Positions 1 through 10,233 of a stretch of DNA of 62,220 nucleotides are shown piece by piece (the stretch's first letter is position 1; every line of letters starts with the position of its first letter). The stretch comes from Firmicutes bacterium M10-2. Lineage in GTDB: Bacteria > Bacillota_I > Bacilli_A > Erysipelotrichales > Erysipelotrichaceae. Position numbers and translations under genes: made by a program. A model generated the notes under the pieces. It was not told the DNA's origin, did not search any database, and was given only the letters and a program-made list of their open reading frames with translations. Location: positions 1-62,220 of the forward strand of contig KE159702.1 of assembly GCA_000403415.2 (NCBI GenBank), given 5' to 3'.

Positions 1-312
1 TCGACGTGATTCTTTTTCTCTCGTTCTTGTACGATTCTTTTTTCTTATTTCTATCAAGTTTTCAAAGATCATCCCTTGGCTGTTTTTCAACAGCTTTTGA
101 ATAATACCTCTTTGCCTTCTATTCGTCAAGCAGAATTCTCTTTTTTTCTGCTTTTTTTTCGGCTTCGCTTCTTATTCGTTCTGTCTTTTCTTTTTTAAAG
201 ACAGGCATTGAGGAACTGCTCTCCCTCAGTGCTCGTTTATATTACCTCTTTCTTCTTTATCTGTCAACTGTTTTATGCGATATTTTTTAATTTTTTTAGA
301 GGACAGATTGAA
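1..312 (-). promoter_or_regulatory. Promoter and leader of an rRNA operon running out of the window
   Basis: No protein gene is visible. On the minus strand a -35 box TTGACG (129-124), a 17-nt spacer and a -10 box TATTAT (106-101) form a strong promoter reading leftwards. The transcript would carry a small GCTGTT/AACAGC hairpin near 79-94 and then GATCTTTGAAAACTTGATAG (70-51), the type of sequence that precedes Firmicutes 16S genes. I therefore infer that a 16S gene begins just left of position 1. Positions 130-312 are pyrimidine-rich upstream sequence with no clear gene. Confidence 0.7.
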
Positions 313-353
313 TAAAAAAGAAACTCTATCCTACTTTTCGAATAGAGTTTCTT
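313..353 (-). terminator. Rho-independent terminator of the hrcA-grpE-dnaK-dnaJ operon
   Basis: A perfect 12-bp inverted repeat (318-329 with 342-353, AAGAAACTCTAT) lies just after the dnaJ stop codon. It is followed on the minus strand by a U-run. Confidence 0.85.
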
Positions 354-360
354 ATCTTTG

Positions 361-1518
361 TTACTTATCTTTATCGCCATCAAAAGCATCTTTTAATTTA
401 TCGAACACAGAAGCATGTTTTCCGCTTCGGATTTCCTCATAAAGTTCTCGCTCTTTTTTAGAAACCTTTTTCGGAATTTCCACTTTTACTTCAACAAATT
501 CATCGCCTTGTGCTTTTTTGGTCTTGATTCCTTTGCCTTTCAAGCGAAAACGCTGTCCCGGTTGAGTTCCTTCCGGAATTTTTAATTCAACTTTGCCATG
601 TACTGTCGGCACTTCGATTGTTGCCCCGATTGTCGCGTCGATTGCGCTGATCGGTACCGTTACATAAATATCATTTCCTTGACGTTGGAAAACAGGATCC
701 GGTTTGACAATAATTTCAATATAAAGATCGCCATTTGGTCCGCCATGTTCTCCCGGACCTCCTTTTCCCGGAATCCTGATTTGTTGTCCTGTAGAAATTC
801 CTTCCGGGATTTTGATATCAAGTTTTACCTTTCGATGCTCATACCCTGCACCATGACAAACATGACATTTGACTTTAATCTTTTCACCTTCGCCATGACA
901 TTCATCACATACCACTTGTTGCTGGATTGTTCCGAACGGAGTTTGCATTTGTTCCATAATCGTTCCGGTACCATGACATTTTTCGCAAACCTCAACATCT
1001 TCTTTTGATTCTGCACCTGTACCATGACAATGTTTACAAGTTTCATCTACATCCAACGAAATCGTTTCTGTCTTTCCGAATACAGCATCCATAAAGTTGA
1101 TGCGCATTTCCATATAGTGGTCTGCACCTTGGCGAGGACGTCTGCTTTGACGACGACTTCCCTGCGAAGAAAATCCTCCAAAGCCTGATCCGCCGCCAAA
1201 GAAGGATCCGAAAATATCCCCGAGATCATCAAAGCTGCTAAATCCTCCTTGACTGAATCCTCCAAAGCCTGATCCGCCGCCAAAACTTGGATCTACGCCC
1301 GCAAACCCAAACTGGTCATAATTGGCCCGCTTTTGCTCATCGCTTAACACTTCATACGCTTCATTGATTTCTTTGAACTTATCTTCAGCTCCCGGTTCTT
1401 TATTTACGTCAGGATGATATTTCATGGCCATTTTACGATAGGCTTTTTTGATTCGATCTTGGCTTGCACCTTTTTCCACACCTAGCACTTCATAATAATC
1501 TCGTTTGTTTTCTGCCAT
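361..1518 (-). CDS. dnaJ: Chaperone DnaJ (Hsp40)
   Basis: DnaJ is the co-chaperone that delivers unfolded clients to DnaK and stimulates its ATPase. The 385-residue product has the J domain at residues 5-70 with the HPD motif at 35-37. A Gly/Phe-rich linker follows, then four zinc-finger repeats of the CxxCHGxG type, then the C-terminal client-binding domains, so it is a full type I DnaJ. I start it at the ATG at 1518, preceded by GGAGGG at good spacing; a longer in-frame start at 1572 lies in an intercistronic hairpin and would add a non-homologous tail. It is the last gene of the heat-shock operon. Confidence 0.96.
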   Translation of the reverse strand: MAENKRDYYEVLGVEKGASQDRIKKAYRKMAMKYHPDVNKEPGAEDKFKEINEAYEVLSDEQKRANYDQFGFAGVDPSFGGGSGFGGFSQGGFSSFDDLGDIFGSFFGGGSGFGGFSSQGSRRQSRRPRQGADHYMEMRINFMDAVFGKTETISLDVDETCKHCHGTGAESKEDVEVCEKCHGTGTIMEQMQTPFGTIQQQVVCDECHGEGEKIKVKCHVCHGAGYEHRKVKLDIKIPEGISTGQQIRIPGKGGPGEHGGPNGDLYIEIIVKPDPVFQRQGNDIYVTVPISAIDATIGATIEVPTVHGKVELKIPEGTQPGQRFRLKGKGIKTKKAQGDEFVEVKVEIPKKVSKKERELYEEIRSGKHASVFDKLKDAFDGDKDK

Positions 1519-1535
1519 GTTATCCCTCCATACGT

Positions 1536-1570
1536 GAATAGAAGAAGTCCTTGCGAACTTCTTTCTATTC
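1536..1570 (-). other. Intercistronic stem-loop between dnaK and dnaJ
   Basis: Arms 1536-1548 and 1557-1570 form an almost perfect 13-bp stem with an 8-nt loop in the dnaK-dnaJ mRNA. It lacks a U-run, so it is more likely an mRNA stabiliser or processing site than a full terminator. It could set different dnaK and dnaJ levels. Confidence 0.6.
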
Positions 1571-1613
1571 ATGTCTTTTAAATTCTATTGAATCTTCACC
1601 ATTTGTCAATGGT

Positions 1614-3425
<1,812 letters not shown>

Positions 3426-3435
3426 TTATCCTCCT

Positions 3436-4020
3436 TTATTCGCTGACCTTTACTAAAGCCGGACGTAAGATACGATCTTTTAACATGTATCCTTTTTGAA
3501 GCACTTCTACGACCATGCCCGATTCGACACCATCCACTTTTTCTTGCATCAATGCCTGCATCGTGTTGTGGTCAAAAGGCTTGTCTTGTGCATCTATTTC
3601 CTTCACACCCTCGTTTTGCAGTGCATTTTCGAGTTGTGTACGGATCATTTCAAATCCTTTTACGAAGTTGTTTGCTTCTTCGTTTTCAGGAACCTGCGAC
3701 AACGCAAGATTCATTGAATCAAGTATTGGCAGGAATTCAAGGGCCGCAGATTGGAAACGATATTTCTTAGCCATATCGGTTTCCTTTTGAAGACGTTTCT
3801 TCATATTGTCCGTGTCTGCATACGCACGTGCGATATCAGTCTTCGCTTTATTCAATTCTTCTTTTAAAGCTGCGATTTCATTTTCTTTTTGTTCCATCGG
3901 ATCAATCACAACTTCCTCTTCGACAACAGGAAGCTCGTCATCTTCGGCAACAACTTCAATGTCTTCGTTTTCTATCGATTCATTTTGTTTTTCATTCATC
4001 GGTTTCTTCTGTTTGCTCAT
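3436..4020 (-). CDS. grpE: Nucleotide exchange factor GrpE
   Basis: GrpE releases ADP from DnaK. The product has an acidic, low-complexity N-terminus, a long coiled coil (ENEIAALKEELNKAKTDIAR) and the conserved C-terminal region ending VLQKGYMLKDRILRPALVKV. I choose the ATG at 4020 (194 aa) because AAGGAGGAG lies about 11 nt upstream; the in-frame ATG at 4044 would have this ribosome site inside its coding sequence. The gene overlaps the end of hrcA by 29 bp, which suggests translational coupling. Confidence 0.95.
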   Translation of the reverse strand: MSKQKKPMNEKQNESIENEDIEVVAEDDELPVVEEEVVIDPMEQKENEIAALKEELNKAKTDIARAYADTDNMKKRLQKETDMAKKYRFQSAALEFLPILDSMNLALSQVPENEEANNFVKGFEMIRTQLENALQNEGVKEIDAQDKPFDHNTMQALMQEKVDGVESGMVVEVLQKGYMLKDRILRPALVKVSE

Positions 4021-5053
4021 CGCACTTTTCTCCTCCTTCGCCAACTCCGAATACGCCCTCGATCACGCTTGACATATAATCCATAAGCGCAACCACTTTC
4101 GAATACTGCATCCGGTTTGGTCCGACAACCATCAGCTGACCTTCTTCGCTATCATTATAGTGAAACTTTGCGCTGATCACGGAACAATCTCCGATTTGAA
4201 TCAGTTCGTTTCGCCTTCCGATCGGGATCGCAATGTTGTTTTCTTGTTCGGTCCATTGCTTGAACAGTTCGCTATCCTCTAAGATTTTCATCAGCCTCTG
4301 CAATTTATTTATATCGCTGAATTCAGGCTGATACAGCATATTGCTACGTCCCGCTACAGCAACTTTCTCATTCGCAAATCGCATAAAAGCTTGAGCAAAA
4401 GCCTCAAAAAGCACTTCGTGACGAACTAATTTAGCGGCCATCAACGGTTCAAGTTCTTTTAACCGATCAACCACATGATCGATCGGCGTCCCTGTCAATT
4501 GATCGTTCATCAATTCAGTACAGTTTCTCAAATCTTCCACGGAAACATCTTCATCAAAATGGAACACTTTGTTTTCCGTATGCCCCGTATTGGTAATAAT
4601 GATGGCGACCGCACTTTTCGAATCAATCGGCACCAGCTGCACATGTGCAAGAACTTGATGACGACTGTCAGGGCCAAGCACCACACTTGTCAAATTGGTC
4701 ATTTCGCTTAAAATGCTGCAGCTTTTTTCAACCACTTCATCCAATGAGTAGTGACGTTGCGAGAAGATTGTCTGTAAGGATTGCTTCACCGGATCCTCCA
4801 ATGAAGTTTCCATCAGATTTTCCACATAGTAGCGATATCCGAAACGACTCGGAATTCGACCGCTTGACGTGTGGGTCTTTTCCAATAAACCCGCGTTTTC
4901 CAAAATAGCCATCTCATTGCGAATCGTTGCTGAAGAAATCGGAAAATCGAGCAACTGCATCAACGCTTTAGAGCCAACCGGTTCTGCGCAATATGTAAAT
5001 CGTTCAACGACTTTTTTGAAAATGAGCCTTTGTCTTTGGGTCAATTCCACCAT
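3992..5053 (-). CDS. hrcA: Heat-inducible transcription repressor HrcA
   Basis: HrcA represses class I heat-shock genes by binding CIRCE operators. The 353-residue product starts with the winged-helix domain (ELTQRQRLIFKKVVERF, then SSATIRNEMAILENAGLLEK), followed by the GAF-like domain and the C-terminal region typical of the family. It is the first gene of the operon, and two CIRCE-like sites lie upstream at 5069-5139, so autoregulation is expected. Confidence 0.96.
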   Translation of the reverse strand: MVELTQRQRLIFKKVVERFTYCAEPVGSKALMQLLDFPISSATIRNEMAILENAGLLEKTHTSSGRIPSRFGYRYYVENLMETSLEDPVKQSLQTIFSQRHYSLDEVVEKSCSILSEMTNLTSVVLGPDSRHQVLAHVQLVPIDSKSAVAIIITNTGHTENKVFHFDEDVSVEDLRNCTELMNDQLTGTPIDHVVDRLKELEPLMAAKLVRHEVLFEAFAQAFMRFANEKVAVAGRSNMLYQPEFSDINKLQRLMKILEDSELFKQWTEQENNIAIPIGRRNELIQIGDCSVISAKFHYNDSEEGQLMVVGPNRMQYSKVVALMDYMSSVIEGVFGVGEGGEKCDEQTEETDE

Positions 5054-5068
5054 ATCGTCAGCTCCTCT

Positions 5069-5095
5069 CTAGCACTCGATCGCTTCATCTGCTAA
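5069..5095. promoter_or_regulatory. CIRCE operator 1 (hrcA-proximal)
   Basis: The sequence reads CTAGCACTC, nine spacer bases, then ATCTGCTAA. This has the exact 9-9-9 geometry of CIRCE (TTAGCACTC-N9-GAGTGCTAA). One half matches at 8 of 9 positions; the other is more divergent. It lies downstream of the likely -10 box. Confidence 0.75.
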
Positions 5096-5125
5096 TAATA
5101 TTAACACGATTTTTAGCAGTGTCAA
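5096..5125 (-). promoter_or_regulatory. Promoter of the hrcA operon
   Basis: On the minus strand a consensus -35 TTGACA (5125-5120) is followed by AT-rich TAATATTAT, giving a -10 candidate at 16-19 nt spacing. The promoter is flanked by the two CIRCE-like operators, and the -35 lies inside operator 2. Confidence 0.65.
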
Positions 5126-5139
5126 CTGATGTGTGCTAT
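5113..5139. promoter_or_regulatory. CIRCE operator 2 (promoter-overlapping)
   Basis: TTAGCAGTG, nine spacer bases, then GTGTGCTAT. Both halves match the CIRCE consensus at 7 of 9 positions and the spacing is exact. The spacer contains most of the -35 box, so HrcA binding here would block RNA polymerase. Confidence 0.7.
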
Positions 5140-5219
5140 TTCTGACAAAATTATCTTGTCATATTCCCCTTTAATTTACGAATTATATGCTTATGAATTC
5201 ATAAACATTTTCCATAAAG

Positions 5220-5234
5220 TGCTACAATGAAGTT
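5220..5234 (+). promoter_or_regulatory. Extended -10 promoter abutting a start codon
   Basis: TGCTACAAT (5220-5228) is an extended -10 element. It ends only 6 nt before the ATG at 5235, so the transcript would start at or next to the start codon. No -35 consensus or Shine-Dalgarno sequence is visible. Confidence 0.5.
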
Positions 5235-5411
5235 ATGAAGAAAAAAACATCTCAATATCGTACTCTGGGCCTAATCACATTTGAAGGCCAGCCAATCGAA
5301 ATGCAAACAACAAAAAAGGGAGAATTACGATTTCTGAAGAATAAGAAAGAAATTACGGATGACCGAAAAATCGAAAAAATCCTCGCTTATTTAAAAGAAG
5401 CGAATCAATGA
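5235..5411 (+). CDS. Small basic protein of unknown function (58 aa)
   Basis: I do not recognise this gene. It encodes a 58-residue, lysine-rich, mostly hydrophilic product (begins MKKKTSQYRTLGLITFEGQP) with no membrane segment or signal peptide. It ends 12 bp before pgeF on the same strand, and the pgeF ribosome site lies just after its stop, so the two are probably one transcript. A -10 box ends 6 nt upstream of the ATG, suggesting a leaderless message. Confidence that it is expressed rests on spacing, frame and context only. Confidence 0.6.
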   Translation: MKKKTSQYRTLGLITFEGQPIEMQTTKKGELRFLKNKKEITDDRKIEKILAYLKEANQ

Positions 5412-5423
5412 AAGGAATATCTC

Positions 5424-6212
5424 ATGAAACAAATCGAATGGATCAACACTAATATTTACGGAGCTGTAACTTTAAAAGATACAACTGCTCCGGAACAAAA
5501 CAACATGGCGCTTCACGTATGTATCGACCCCGAACAAGTGATGAAAAACCGCACGCAGTTAAGCGAAATGATTCATCTGCCCTTAAAACAATGGGTACTT
5601 CCTTGGCAAAAACATACCGCAAATATCGTACAGGCAAAAAAAGAAGATGCCGGAAAAGGCGCGACAGATAAAAACACAAGCGTCATGAATGCAGACGCGA
5701 TCTACACGAAAGAACCCAATATATTGATCGGTGTATTCACGGCCGATTGCGTGGGGATTTTGCTATGTGACGAAACCACACCATGCATTTGTGCAATCCA
5801 CTCAGGATGGAAAGGTACTGCCCAAGCTATCACTTACCATACAGTTCATCAACTCATTGAGCAAAACGATCTTAATCCGGAAAGCACAAAAGCGTATTTT
5901 TCACCTTCCATACTTAAGGATTCTTTGGAAGTGGGAATGGAAGTTGTCAAACAAATCGAAGCGATGGGAAATGAGATCCACCTGGATACTTCTCCTTTTA
6001 TCCGCAAAGTCAGCAATGAAAAAGCGTATATCGATAACCAAGGTCTTAATATCGCTATGCTGGAAATGCTCGGGATCCACCAGAACTTCCCATCTTTATT
6101 GGATACAAAAAAAGAGCTCGCACAATGTTTTTCCTATCGAAACGACAAACAATGTGGCGAACACTTCACCTATGGCTATATTAAAGAAGTCGGTGCAGCA
6201 AGGACAGAATGA
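5424..6212 (+). CDS. pgeF: PgeF-family (YlmD/YfiH) multicopper oxidase-like protein
   Basis: The 262-residue protein has the family's conserved core: LPWQKHTANIV, FTADCVGILL and AIHSGWKGTAQAI, with metal-binding His/Cys residues, and CFSYRND near the C-terminus. Family members are described as peptidoglycan editing factors (removing wrongly incorporated L-Ser from the stem peptide) and as purine nucleoside-cleaving enzymes; the sequence cannot decide between these roles. It follows the 58-aa gene by 12 bp. Confidence 0.85.
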   Translation: MKQIEWINTNIYGAVTLKDTTAPEQNNMALHVCIDPEQVMKNRTQLSEMIHLPLKQWVLPWQKHTANIVQAKKEDAGKGATDKNTSVMNADAIYTKEPNILIGVFTADCVGILLCDETTPCICAIHSGWKGTAQAITYHTVHQLIEQNDLNPESTKAYFSPSILKDSLEVGMEVVKQIEAMGNEIHLDTSPFIRKVSNEKAYIDNQGLNIAMLEMLGIHQNFPSLLDTKKELAQCFSYRNDKQCGEHFTYGYIKEVGAARTE

Positions 6213-6249
6213 TCCACACACAAAGATCAAACTGCACCGGCTTGTATCC

Positions 6250-6290
6250 TTATTAAATAGGAAATCCGTCAAATTTCCTATCTTATCGAA
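6250..6290 (+). other. Hairpin in the pgeF-deoR intergenic region
   Basis: ATAGGAAAT and ATTTCCTAT form a 9-bp stem with a short loop, about 45 nt after the pgeF stop codon. No clean U-run follows, so it is at best a weak terminator. The rest of 6213-6380 shows nothing I can name. Confidence 0.35.
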
Positions 6291-6380
6291 GACTGTTGTT
6301 GAAAACAAAAAAAATATTTTTTGAAACATCCTTAAGTTCAGGTAAATATCCTTTGTTTTCAAGCTAGAAAAGAGAAAATT

Positions 6381-7139
6381 ATGACAAAAAAGAAAGAAGA
6401 AAGGCAAAATAGAATTTGTGAAATCTTACTTAAAAACGGAAAGATGAAAATCAAAGATCTTGCTGCCCAATTAAAAGTAACTCCCGAAACATTGCGTACC
6501 GACCTGAATACGATGGAGCTTGCCGGCTTGATCATCAAAGAACATGGATACACTCGGCTTCAAATGGGATTCAACGAATCTCCGGTCAGTTTGCGCAATC
6601 AAACCAATCAGGAAAAAAAGCGAAAAGCCATGAGCTACGCTCTTAGCTTGATCAAAGACGGAGAAGTCGTCTTTATCGATTCAGGCAGTACTGCCTATTC
6701 GGGATTGCCGGCATTGATCGGAAAGAAAGACTTAGTGATTGTCACGAATTCTTTGCCTTTAGCGAATGAATGCACAAAATTCAACATGAAGATTATCATG
6801 CTTGGCGGTTTTGTGTTCAACAACGGAATGCGTACTTACGGAAATTTCGCAACAGAAATTCTCGATCACCTCCAGATCGATATTGCTTTTATGGGTACAG
6901 ACGGTTTTAAAGACAGTTTAGGATTTACGACTCTAAACGAAAACGAAATGGGTCTTAAGCGTCATTTGATCGATCGCAGTAAAAAACTCGTTGTCGTCTG
7001 CGATCATTCCAAATTCGAAACCAGAGCGCCGATTTCTTTTTGTAAATTCAAAGAAATCGATATCTTAGTCACAAACTCTTTAACCGATGAACAAAGAAAA
7101 ATGGTAGAAGATATTCCTACCATTTATGAGATCGATTAG
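6381..7139 (+). CDS. DeoR/GlpR-family transcriptional regulator
   Basis: The 252-residue protein has an N-terminal DeoR winged helix (NRICEILLKNGKMKIKDLAA, then VTPETLRTDLNTMELAGLI). The C-terminal DeoRC sensor fold is marked by FIDSGSTAYSGLPAL, NSLPLANEC and DIAFMGTDGF. Family members usually repress sugar or nucleoside catabolic genes and respond to a phosphorylated sugar. No sugar operon adjoins it, so its target is unknown. Its stop codon overlaps that of the convergent CDF gene by 3-4 bp. Confidence 0.9.
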   Translation: MTKKKEERQNRICEILLKNGKMKIKDLAAQLKVTPETLRTDLNTMELAGLIIKEHGYTRLQMGFNESPVSLRNQTNQEKKRKAMSYALSLIKDGEVVFIDSGSTAYSGLPALIGKKDLVIVTNSLPLANECTKFNMKIIMLGGFVFNNGMRTYGNFATEILDHLQIDIAFMGTDGFKDSLGFTTLNENEMGLKRHLIDRSKKLVVVCDHSKFETRAPISFCKFKEIDILVTNSLTDEQRKMVEDIPTIYEID

Positions 7140-8305
7140 ATTCCCAAAGGATGGTCCACTTCGATATAAAGGTGGATCTTTTCTTTCGGATGGACCTTTT
7201 CTTTGATTAATCGGGTGAGTTCTTTTTCATGACGAGTTTCTGCATAAGGAACCACAAGATCAAAGAATACGTCAATGTGGTCTTTACGAGCTTCCACACG
7301 AAAGTCATGCATCGTCCATTGAGTATTTCCCAAAGCGTGAATTGCTTCATCGAACATCATGTAATATTGCTGAGTCAATTTATCATCCACCAAAACCGGG
7401 TCGACGTGAATCGATAAATTCACTCCTGTGCTTTCTTTAATTAGACGCTCCACTTGATCGATTTCTCCGTGTACTTCGAGAAGCGATCTTCTTGCATCGA
7501 CTACAACATGCGCTGTCGCATAATTTTGATTTGGCCCATATGAATGAATCAAAACATCATGAACAGAAATAGCAACCGGGCATTTCATAATCTGATTGGC
7601 CAGCAAATGAATCATTTCCGAATCAGGAGCTTTTCCTAAAAGCGAATTAATTACATCTCTCAACAAATCATAGGCACTGTAAAAAATAATGCCCGAAACA
7701 ATAAGCCCCATATATCCATCGAGCTGAAAATTCAACAATGGGGACAGCAACGTCGAAACAAATACACCAAAGGTTCCGATGATATCGCTTTTCGAATCCA
7801 TGGCATTGGCTAGCATAAGCGTTGAATTGTATTTCTTTCCGAATTTATTGTTGTAGAGGAACATCCAAAGTTTCACCAAGATCGAAAGAATCAAAACGAA
7901 CACAGCACTCCACTTAAAATCGATTGCTTCCGGGTGAAAAATCCGCGTAACACTTTCTTTTGCGGTTTCAAAACCTAAGATTGCGATTGCGATCCCGACA
8001 AGCATGGACGTAATAAGCTCTACACGTTCATGTCCGTACGGATGCCCTTGATCGGCCGGTTTTTCAGCCAACCGAAAAGAAATAATCGATACCACATTAC
8101 TTCCTGCATCCGTCAAATTATTAATCGCATCTGCTTGGATCGACACAGAATTCACAAGCATTCCAATCAAAAATTTTGCCAGAAAAAGCAAGGAATTCAA
8201 AACGATTCCGACATAGCCTAGAACTTTTCCTACCTTGGCTCGAACAGCCAATGATCTTGTATCTTCGCTGTTTTTTACAACTTTTTTTATCAATAGTCCA
8301 ATCAT
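7136..8305 (-). CDS. Cation diffusion facilitator (CDF) family metal transporter
   Basis: The 389-residue protein has an N-terminal membrane domain of about six helices followed by a cytoplasmic domain. CDF hallmarks are visible: ADAINNLTDAGSNVVSI in helix 2, GHPYGHERVE after helix 3 and AMDSKSDIIGTFGVF in helix 5, which carry the metal-site Asp/His residues. It probably exports Zn2+, Mn2+ or Fe2+ by proton antiport. The extended C-terminal part (after about residue 300) resembles the longer CDF proteins of Firmicutes. The ATG at 8305 lies 6 nt after a TATACT -10 box and lacks a ribosome site. Confidence 0.9.
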   Translation of the reverse strand: MIGLLIKKVVKNSEDTRSLAVRAKVGKVLGYVGIVLNSLLFLAKFLIGMLVNSVSIQADAINNLTDAGSNVVSIISFRLAEKPADQGHPYGHERVELITSMLVGIAIAILGFETAKESVTRIFHPEAIDFKWSAVFVLILSILVKLWMFLYNNKFGKKYNSTLMLANAMDSKSDIIGTFGVFVSTLLSPLLNFQLDGYMGLIVSGIIFYSAYDLLRDVINSLLGKAPDSEMIHLLANQIMKCPVAISVHDVLIHSYGPNQNYATAHVVVDARRSLLEVHGEIDQVERLIKESTGVNLSIHVDPVLVDDKLTQQYYMMFDEAIHALGNTQWTMHDFRVEARKDHIDVFFDLVVPYAETRHEKELTRLIKEKVHPKEKIHLYIEVDHPLGI

Positions 8306-8317
8306 GCTTTCAGTATA
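8306..8317 (-). promoter_or_regulatory. -10 box abutting the CDF start codon (probable leaderless mRNA)
   Basis: TATACT (8317-8312 on the minus strand) is followed by GAAAGC and then the ATG at 8305. The predicted transcription start coincides with the start codon. No Shine-Dalgarno sequence is present. Confidence 0.45.
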
Positions 8318-8389
8318 CCCATTCTTGGGTATTTTCTCTATCCCGAAGCTATCGATCTTGATTTTTTATCAATTATAGGCAAGAAATCT

Positions 8390-8407
8390 CCCACCTCTAT
8401 AGGTGGG
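8390..8407 (+). other. GC-rich hairpin upstream of the decayed toxin locus
   Basis: CCCACCT and AGGTGGG form a 7-bp perfect stem with the 4-nt loop CTAT. There is no U-run on either strand. It may be the 5' structure of the toxin message or a remnant of the antisense antitoxin RNA. Confidence 0.4.
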
Positions 8408-8428
8408 GATATTATCATTGTGTCGTCA

Positions 8429-8640
8429 ACCTCCAAAAACTTAAAGGAGGTGAAACTGTGGAGGTAGTGTCATTGTTATCGTATCTTCGATCATAGCAGA
8501 TGTAGCTTGCCATCTCATCTGCAAATGGCTGGCTCATTGTTATCGTGCCTATTCATATTCTAACATCTTGCTGATTAAAATCCAGAAAAACTCCTTTGAC
8601 CGCAACAAGTGTTTCTCCCTCTATTGGCTTCTTCATGGAT
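8429..8640 (+). pseudogene. Decayed holin-like type I toxin gene
   Basis: A strong ribosome site AAAGGAGGT (8443-8451) is masked by upstream ACCTCC (8429-8434) in a stem with an 11-nt loop, the SD-sequestering arrangement typical of type I toxin messages. It leads to GTG at 8458, which opens only 13 codons before a stop. Moving by two bases (an apparent GT insertion near 8466-8470) restores a hydrophobic frame reading VIVIVSSIIADVACHLICKW; the ICKWL ending is characteristic of small holin-like membrane toxins. No start codon serves that frame, so I call it frameshifted. After ICKWL the frame runs on with unrelated sequence. Confidence 0.45.
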
Positions 8641-8647
8641 AAGACCT

Positions 8648-8887
8648 TTAACCTTTTTCATGAAGCCTCGGCCAAAATCGGCCTTTGTTGTGGTCCAACC
8701 ATGAGGGCACGATCACAAAAACTCTCTCACTTTTTGATGAATTTATATCTTGCTTTGTTTTACCTGATCGATTTTCTCCTTTGAAATTTTCCTCGATCAT
8801 TCTCCGCAGACTTTTCAGCTTTCCTTCTTCGTATCCTCATCTTTTTTCTTCTTCCATAAATTGTTGCAAATACGCATCGAATCTCAT
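8648..8887 (-). pseudogene. Fragment with an in-frame stop, possibly a Rpn-family nuclease C-terminus
   Basis: A good ribosome site (GGAG) precedes ATG at 8887. The frame reads MRFDAYLQQFMEEEKR, stop (8839-8837), then GYEEGKLKSLRRMIEENF and about 40 further unrecognised residues to 8648. The stretch around the stop resembles the C-terminal tail of recombination-promoting (Rpn/YhgA-like) nucleases, but the match is short and impressionistic. The catalytic domain is absent. It is read as a relic in a gene-poor stretch; no other gene is seen between 8408 and 8912. Confidence 0.3.
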
Positions 8888-8912
8888 AATATTCTCCTTT
8901 TGTAATTATAAA

Positions 8913-10166
8913 TTATGAATTGTCTGAAATACTTTTCCATTCTCTTTGCCATTCGATCAATTCTTTCATAGCTTCCGTATCGGAATCATTCAGAGTTTGA
9001 TAGCGAAATTCGATCACACATCCAAGAAAAAATCGGTATATGTCTTGTCTGCCACACAAAACGCTTTGATGCCGCAAAGTTTTTAATGTGCGCTGAATGT
9101 TTTTACGACGATTGCGTATGAGATCTTCTACAAGAATAAAACTTGCTTTTATCCAAGAATCATTCGCTTTCGGCATAAGTTTTTGAAGCTCGATTGCTGA
9201 TTTTTCGAAATCACCCATTAAAAAATATCCCAACGGCAACAAGCTGAAATTTCCTTTCAATGCAGTTTCTTCCGTTCGATATTTTTTTATCAATTCGCAT
9301 GCTTTTTCAATTTCATTTTGCTGAAAGGCTAGCCAGATCCGTTGATCGATCACTTCATTAACCGGATAACCGGTATTTTTTTCTATACGCTCCAAAACTT
9401 CGGTCGCTTCCCTATATGCATTCATTTTTCCGAGAAAACACGCAATCTGGATATCCGCATCCAGGATCCGATTGAATTGATTTTCCTCTAAAAACAGCAT
9501 TTTTGCTTTTTGGGTCAATCGAAGACCTTCTAAACATTCACTTTCACCAATCGATACTTGTCCTAGCCATAAAAGAGCCAGGGATTCGATTTTTCGACAA
9601 TGAATTTGTCCTGCAAGTCGAAACGCTTCCAGAAGAAATTGTTTCGCTTCTTTTCCTTTCGGATCCCAAATTTGCTGATGTCCTGTCACACAATAAAAAA
9701 GAGCGAGTTCATAAGGATCATACACTTCCTGATTCTCCATAATAAACTCAAGATATCGTTTTTTCTTTTTTGGATCTTTGTCAGGAAACGTGCTATTCAC
9801 TAGAAATTCAAGCAATTGTTCATGAAACACTCCATAATCCAATCTGTCTTTCATTGTTGGCTGTAATTGCTGTGTGATCAACTCTTTTCTTTCATATAAA
9901 GCATCACAAAACGATCGAATTTTTTCTTTTACCTCACCTAGTCGATTTATATCGGCATCAAAAGGAACTTGATAATAATCCAAAATCTTTTCAAATGCTT
10001 TATCATTTATAATTTGAGTACCTTTTTCCAATTGAAATAAAGTGGTTTTCGAAATTGAAAGATCCATGGCTACATTTTCCAAAGAATAGTTCGCGTTTTT
10101 TCTCAGCATATGAATCAAATGACTCCTATACACATTTATACTTTTTTTCCACTCCCAAACATTCAT
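8913..10166 (-). CDS. XRE-type regulator with C-terminal TPR-like region (Rgg/PlcR-like architecture)
   Basis: The 417-residue protein has a helix-turn-helix near residues 15-70 (LRKNANYSLENVAMDLSISK, then TTLFQLEKG) followed by about 340 residues of helical repeats. This matches RRNPP-type regulators, whose TPR domain senses secreted peptides; whether this one binds a peptide is inference. It is divergent from the radical-SAM/precursor/ABC cluster, with only 67 bp between, so it is the likely local regulator. GAGGGGG precedes the ATG at 10166. Confidence 0.8.
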   Translation of the reverse strand: MNVWEWKKSINVYRSHLIHMLRKNANYSLENVAMDLSISKTTLFQLEKGTQIINDKAFEKILDYYQVPFDADINRLGEVKEKIRSFCDALYERKELITQQLQPTMKDRLDYGVFHEQLLEFLVNSTFPDKDPKKKKRYLEFIMENQEVYDPYELALFYCVTGHQQIWDPKGKEAKQFLLEAFRLAGQIHCRKIESLALLWLGQVSIGESECLEGLRLTQKAKMLFLEENQFNRILDADIQIACFLGKMNAYREATEVLERIEKNTGYPVNEVIDQRIWLAFQQNEIEKACELIKKYRTEETALKGNFSLLPLGYFLMGDFEKSAIELQKLMPKANDSWIKASFILVEDLIRNRRKNIQRTLKTLRHQSVLCGRQDIYRFFLGCVIEFRYQTLNDSDTEAMKELIEWQREWKSISDNS

Positions 10167-10179
10167 GAATTTCCCCCTC

Positions 10180-10207
10180 TTGAATCAATTTCTATCGATA
10201 ATACAAT
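10180..10207 (+). promoter_or_regulatory. Promoter of the radical-SAM/precursor cluster
   Basis: TTGAAT (10180-10185), a 16-nt spacer and TACAAT (10202-10207) lie in the 67-bp divergent region. AAAGGA then precedes the ATG at 10234. The regulator at 8913-10166 would be expected to bind here, but I see no obvious operator repeat. Confidence 0.5.
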
Positions 10208-10233
10208 AATATCACGAAAGGAAATAGTTTTAT

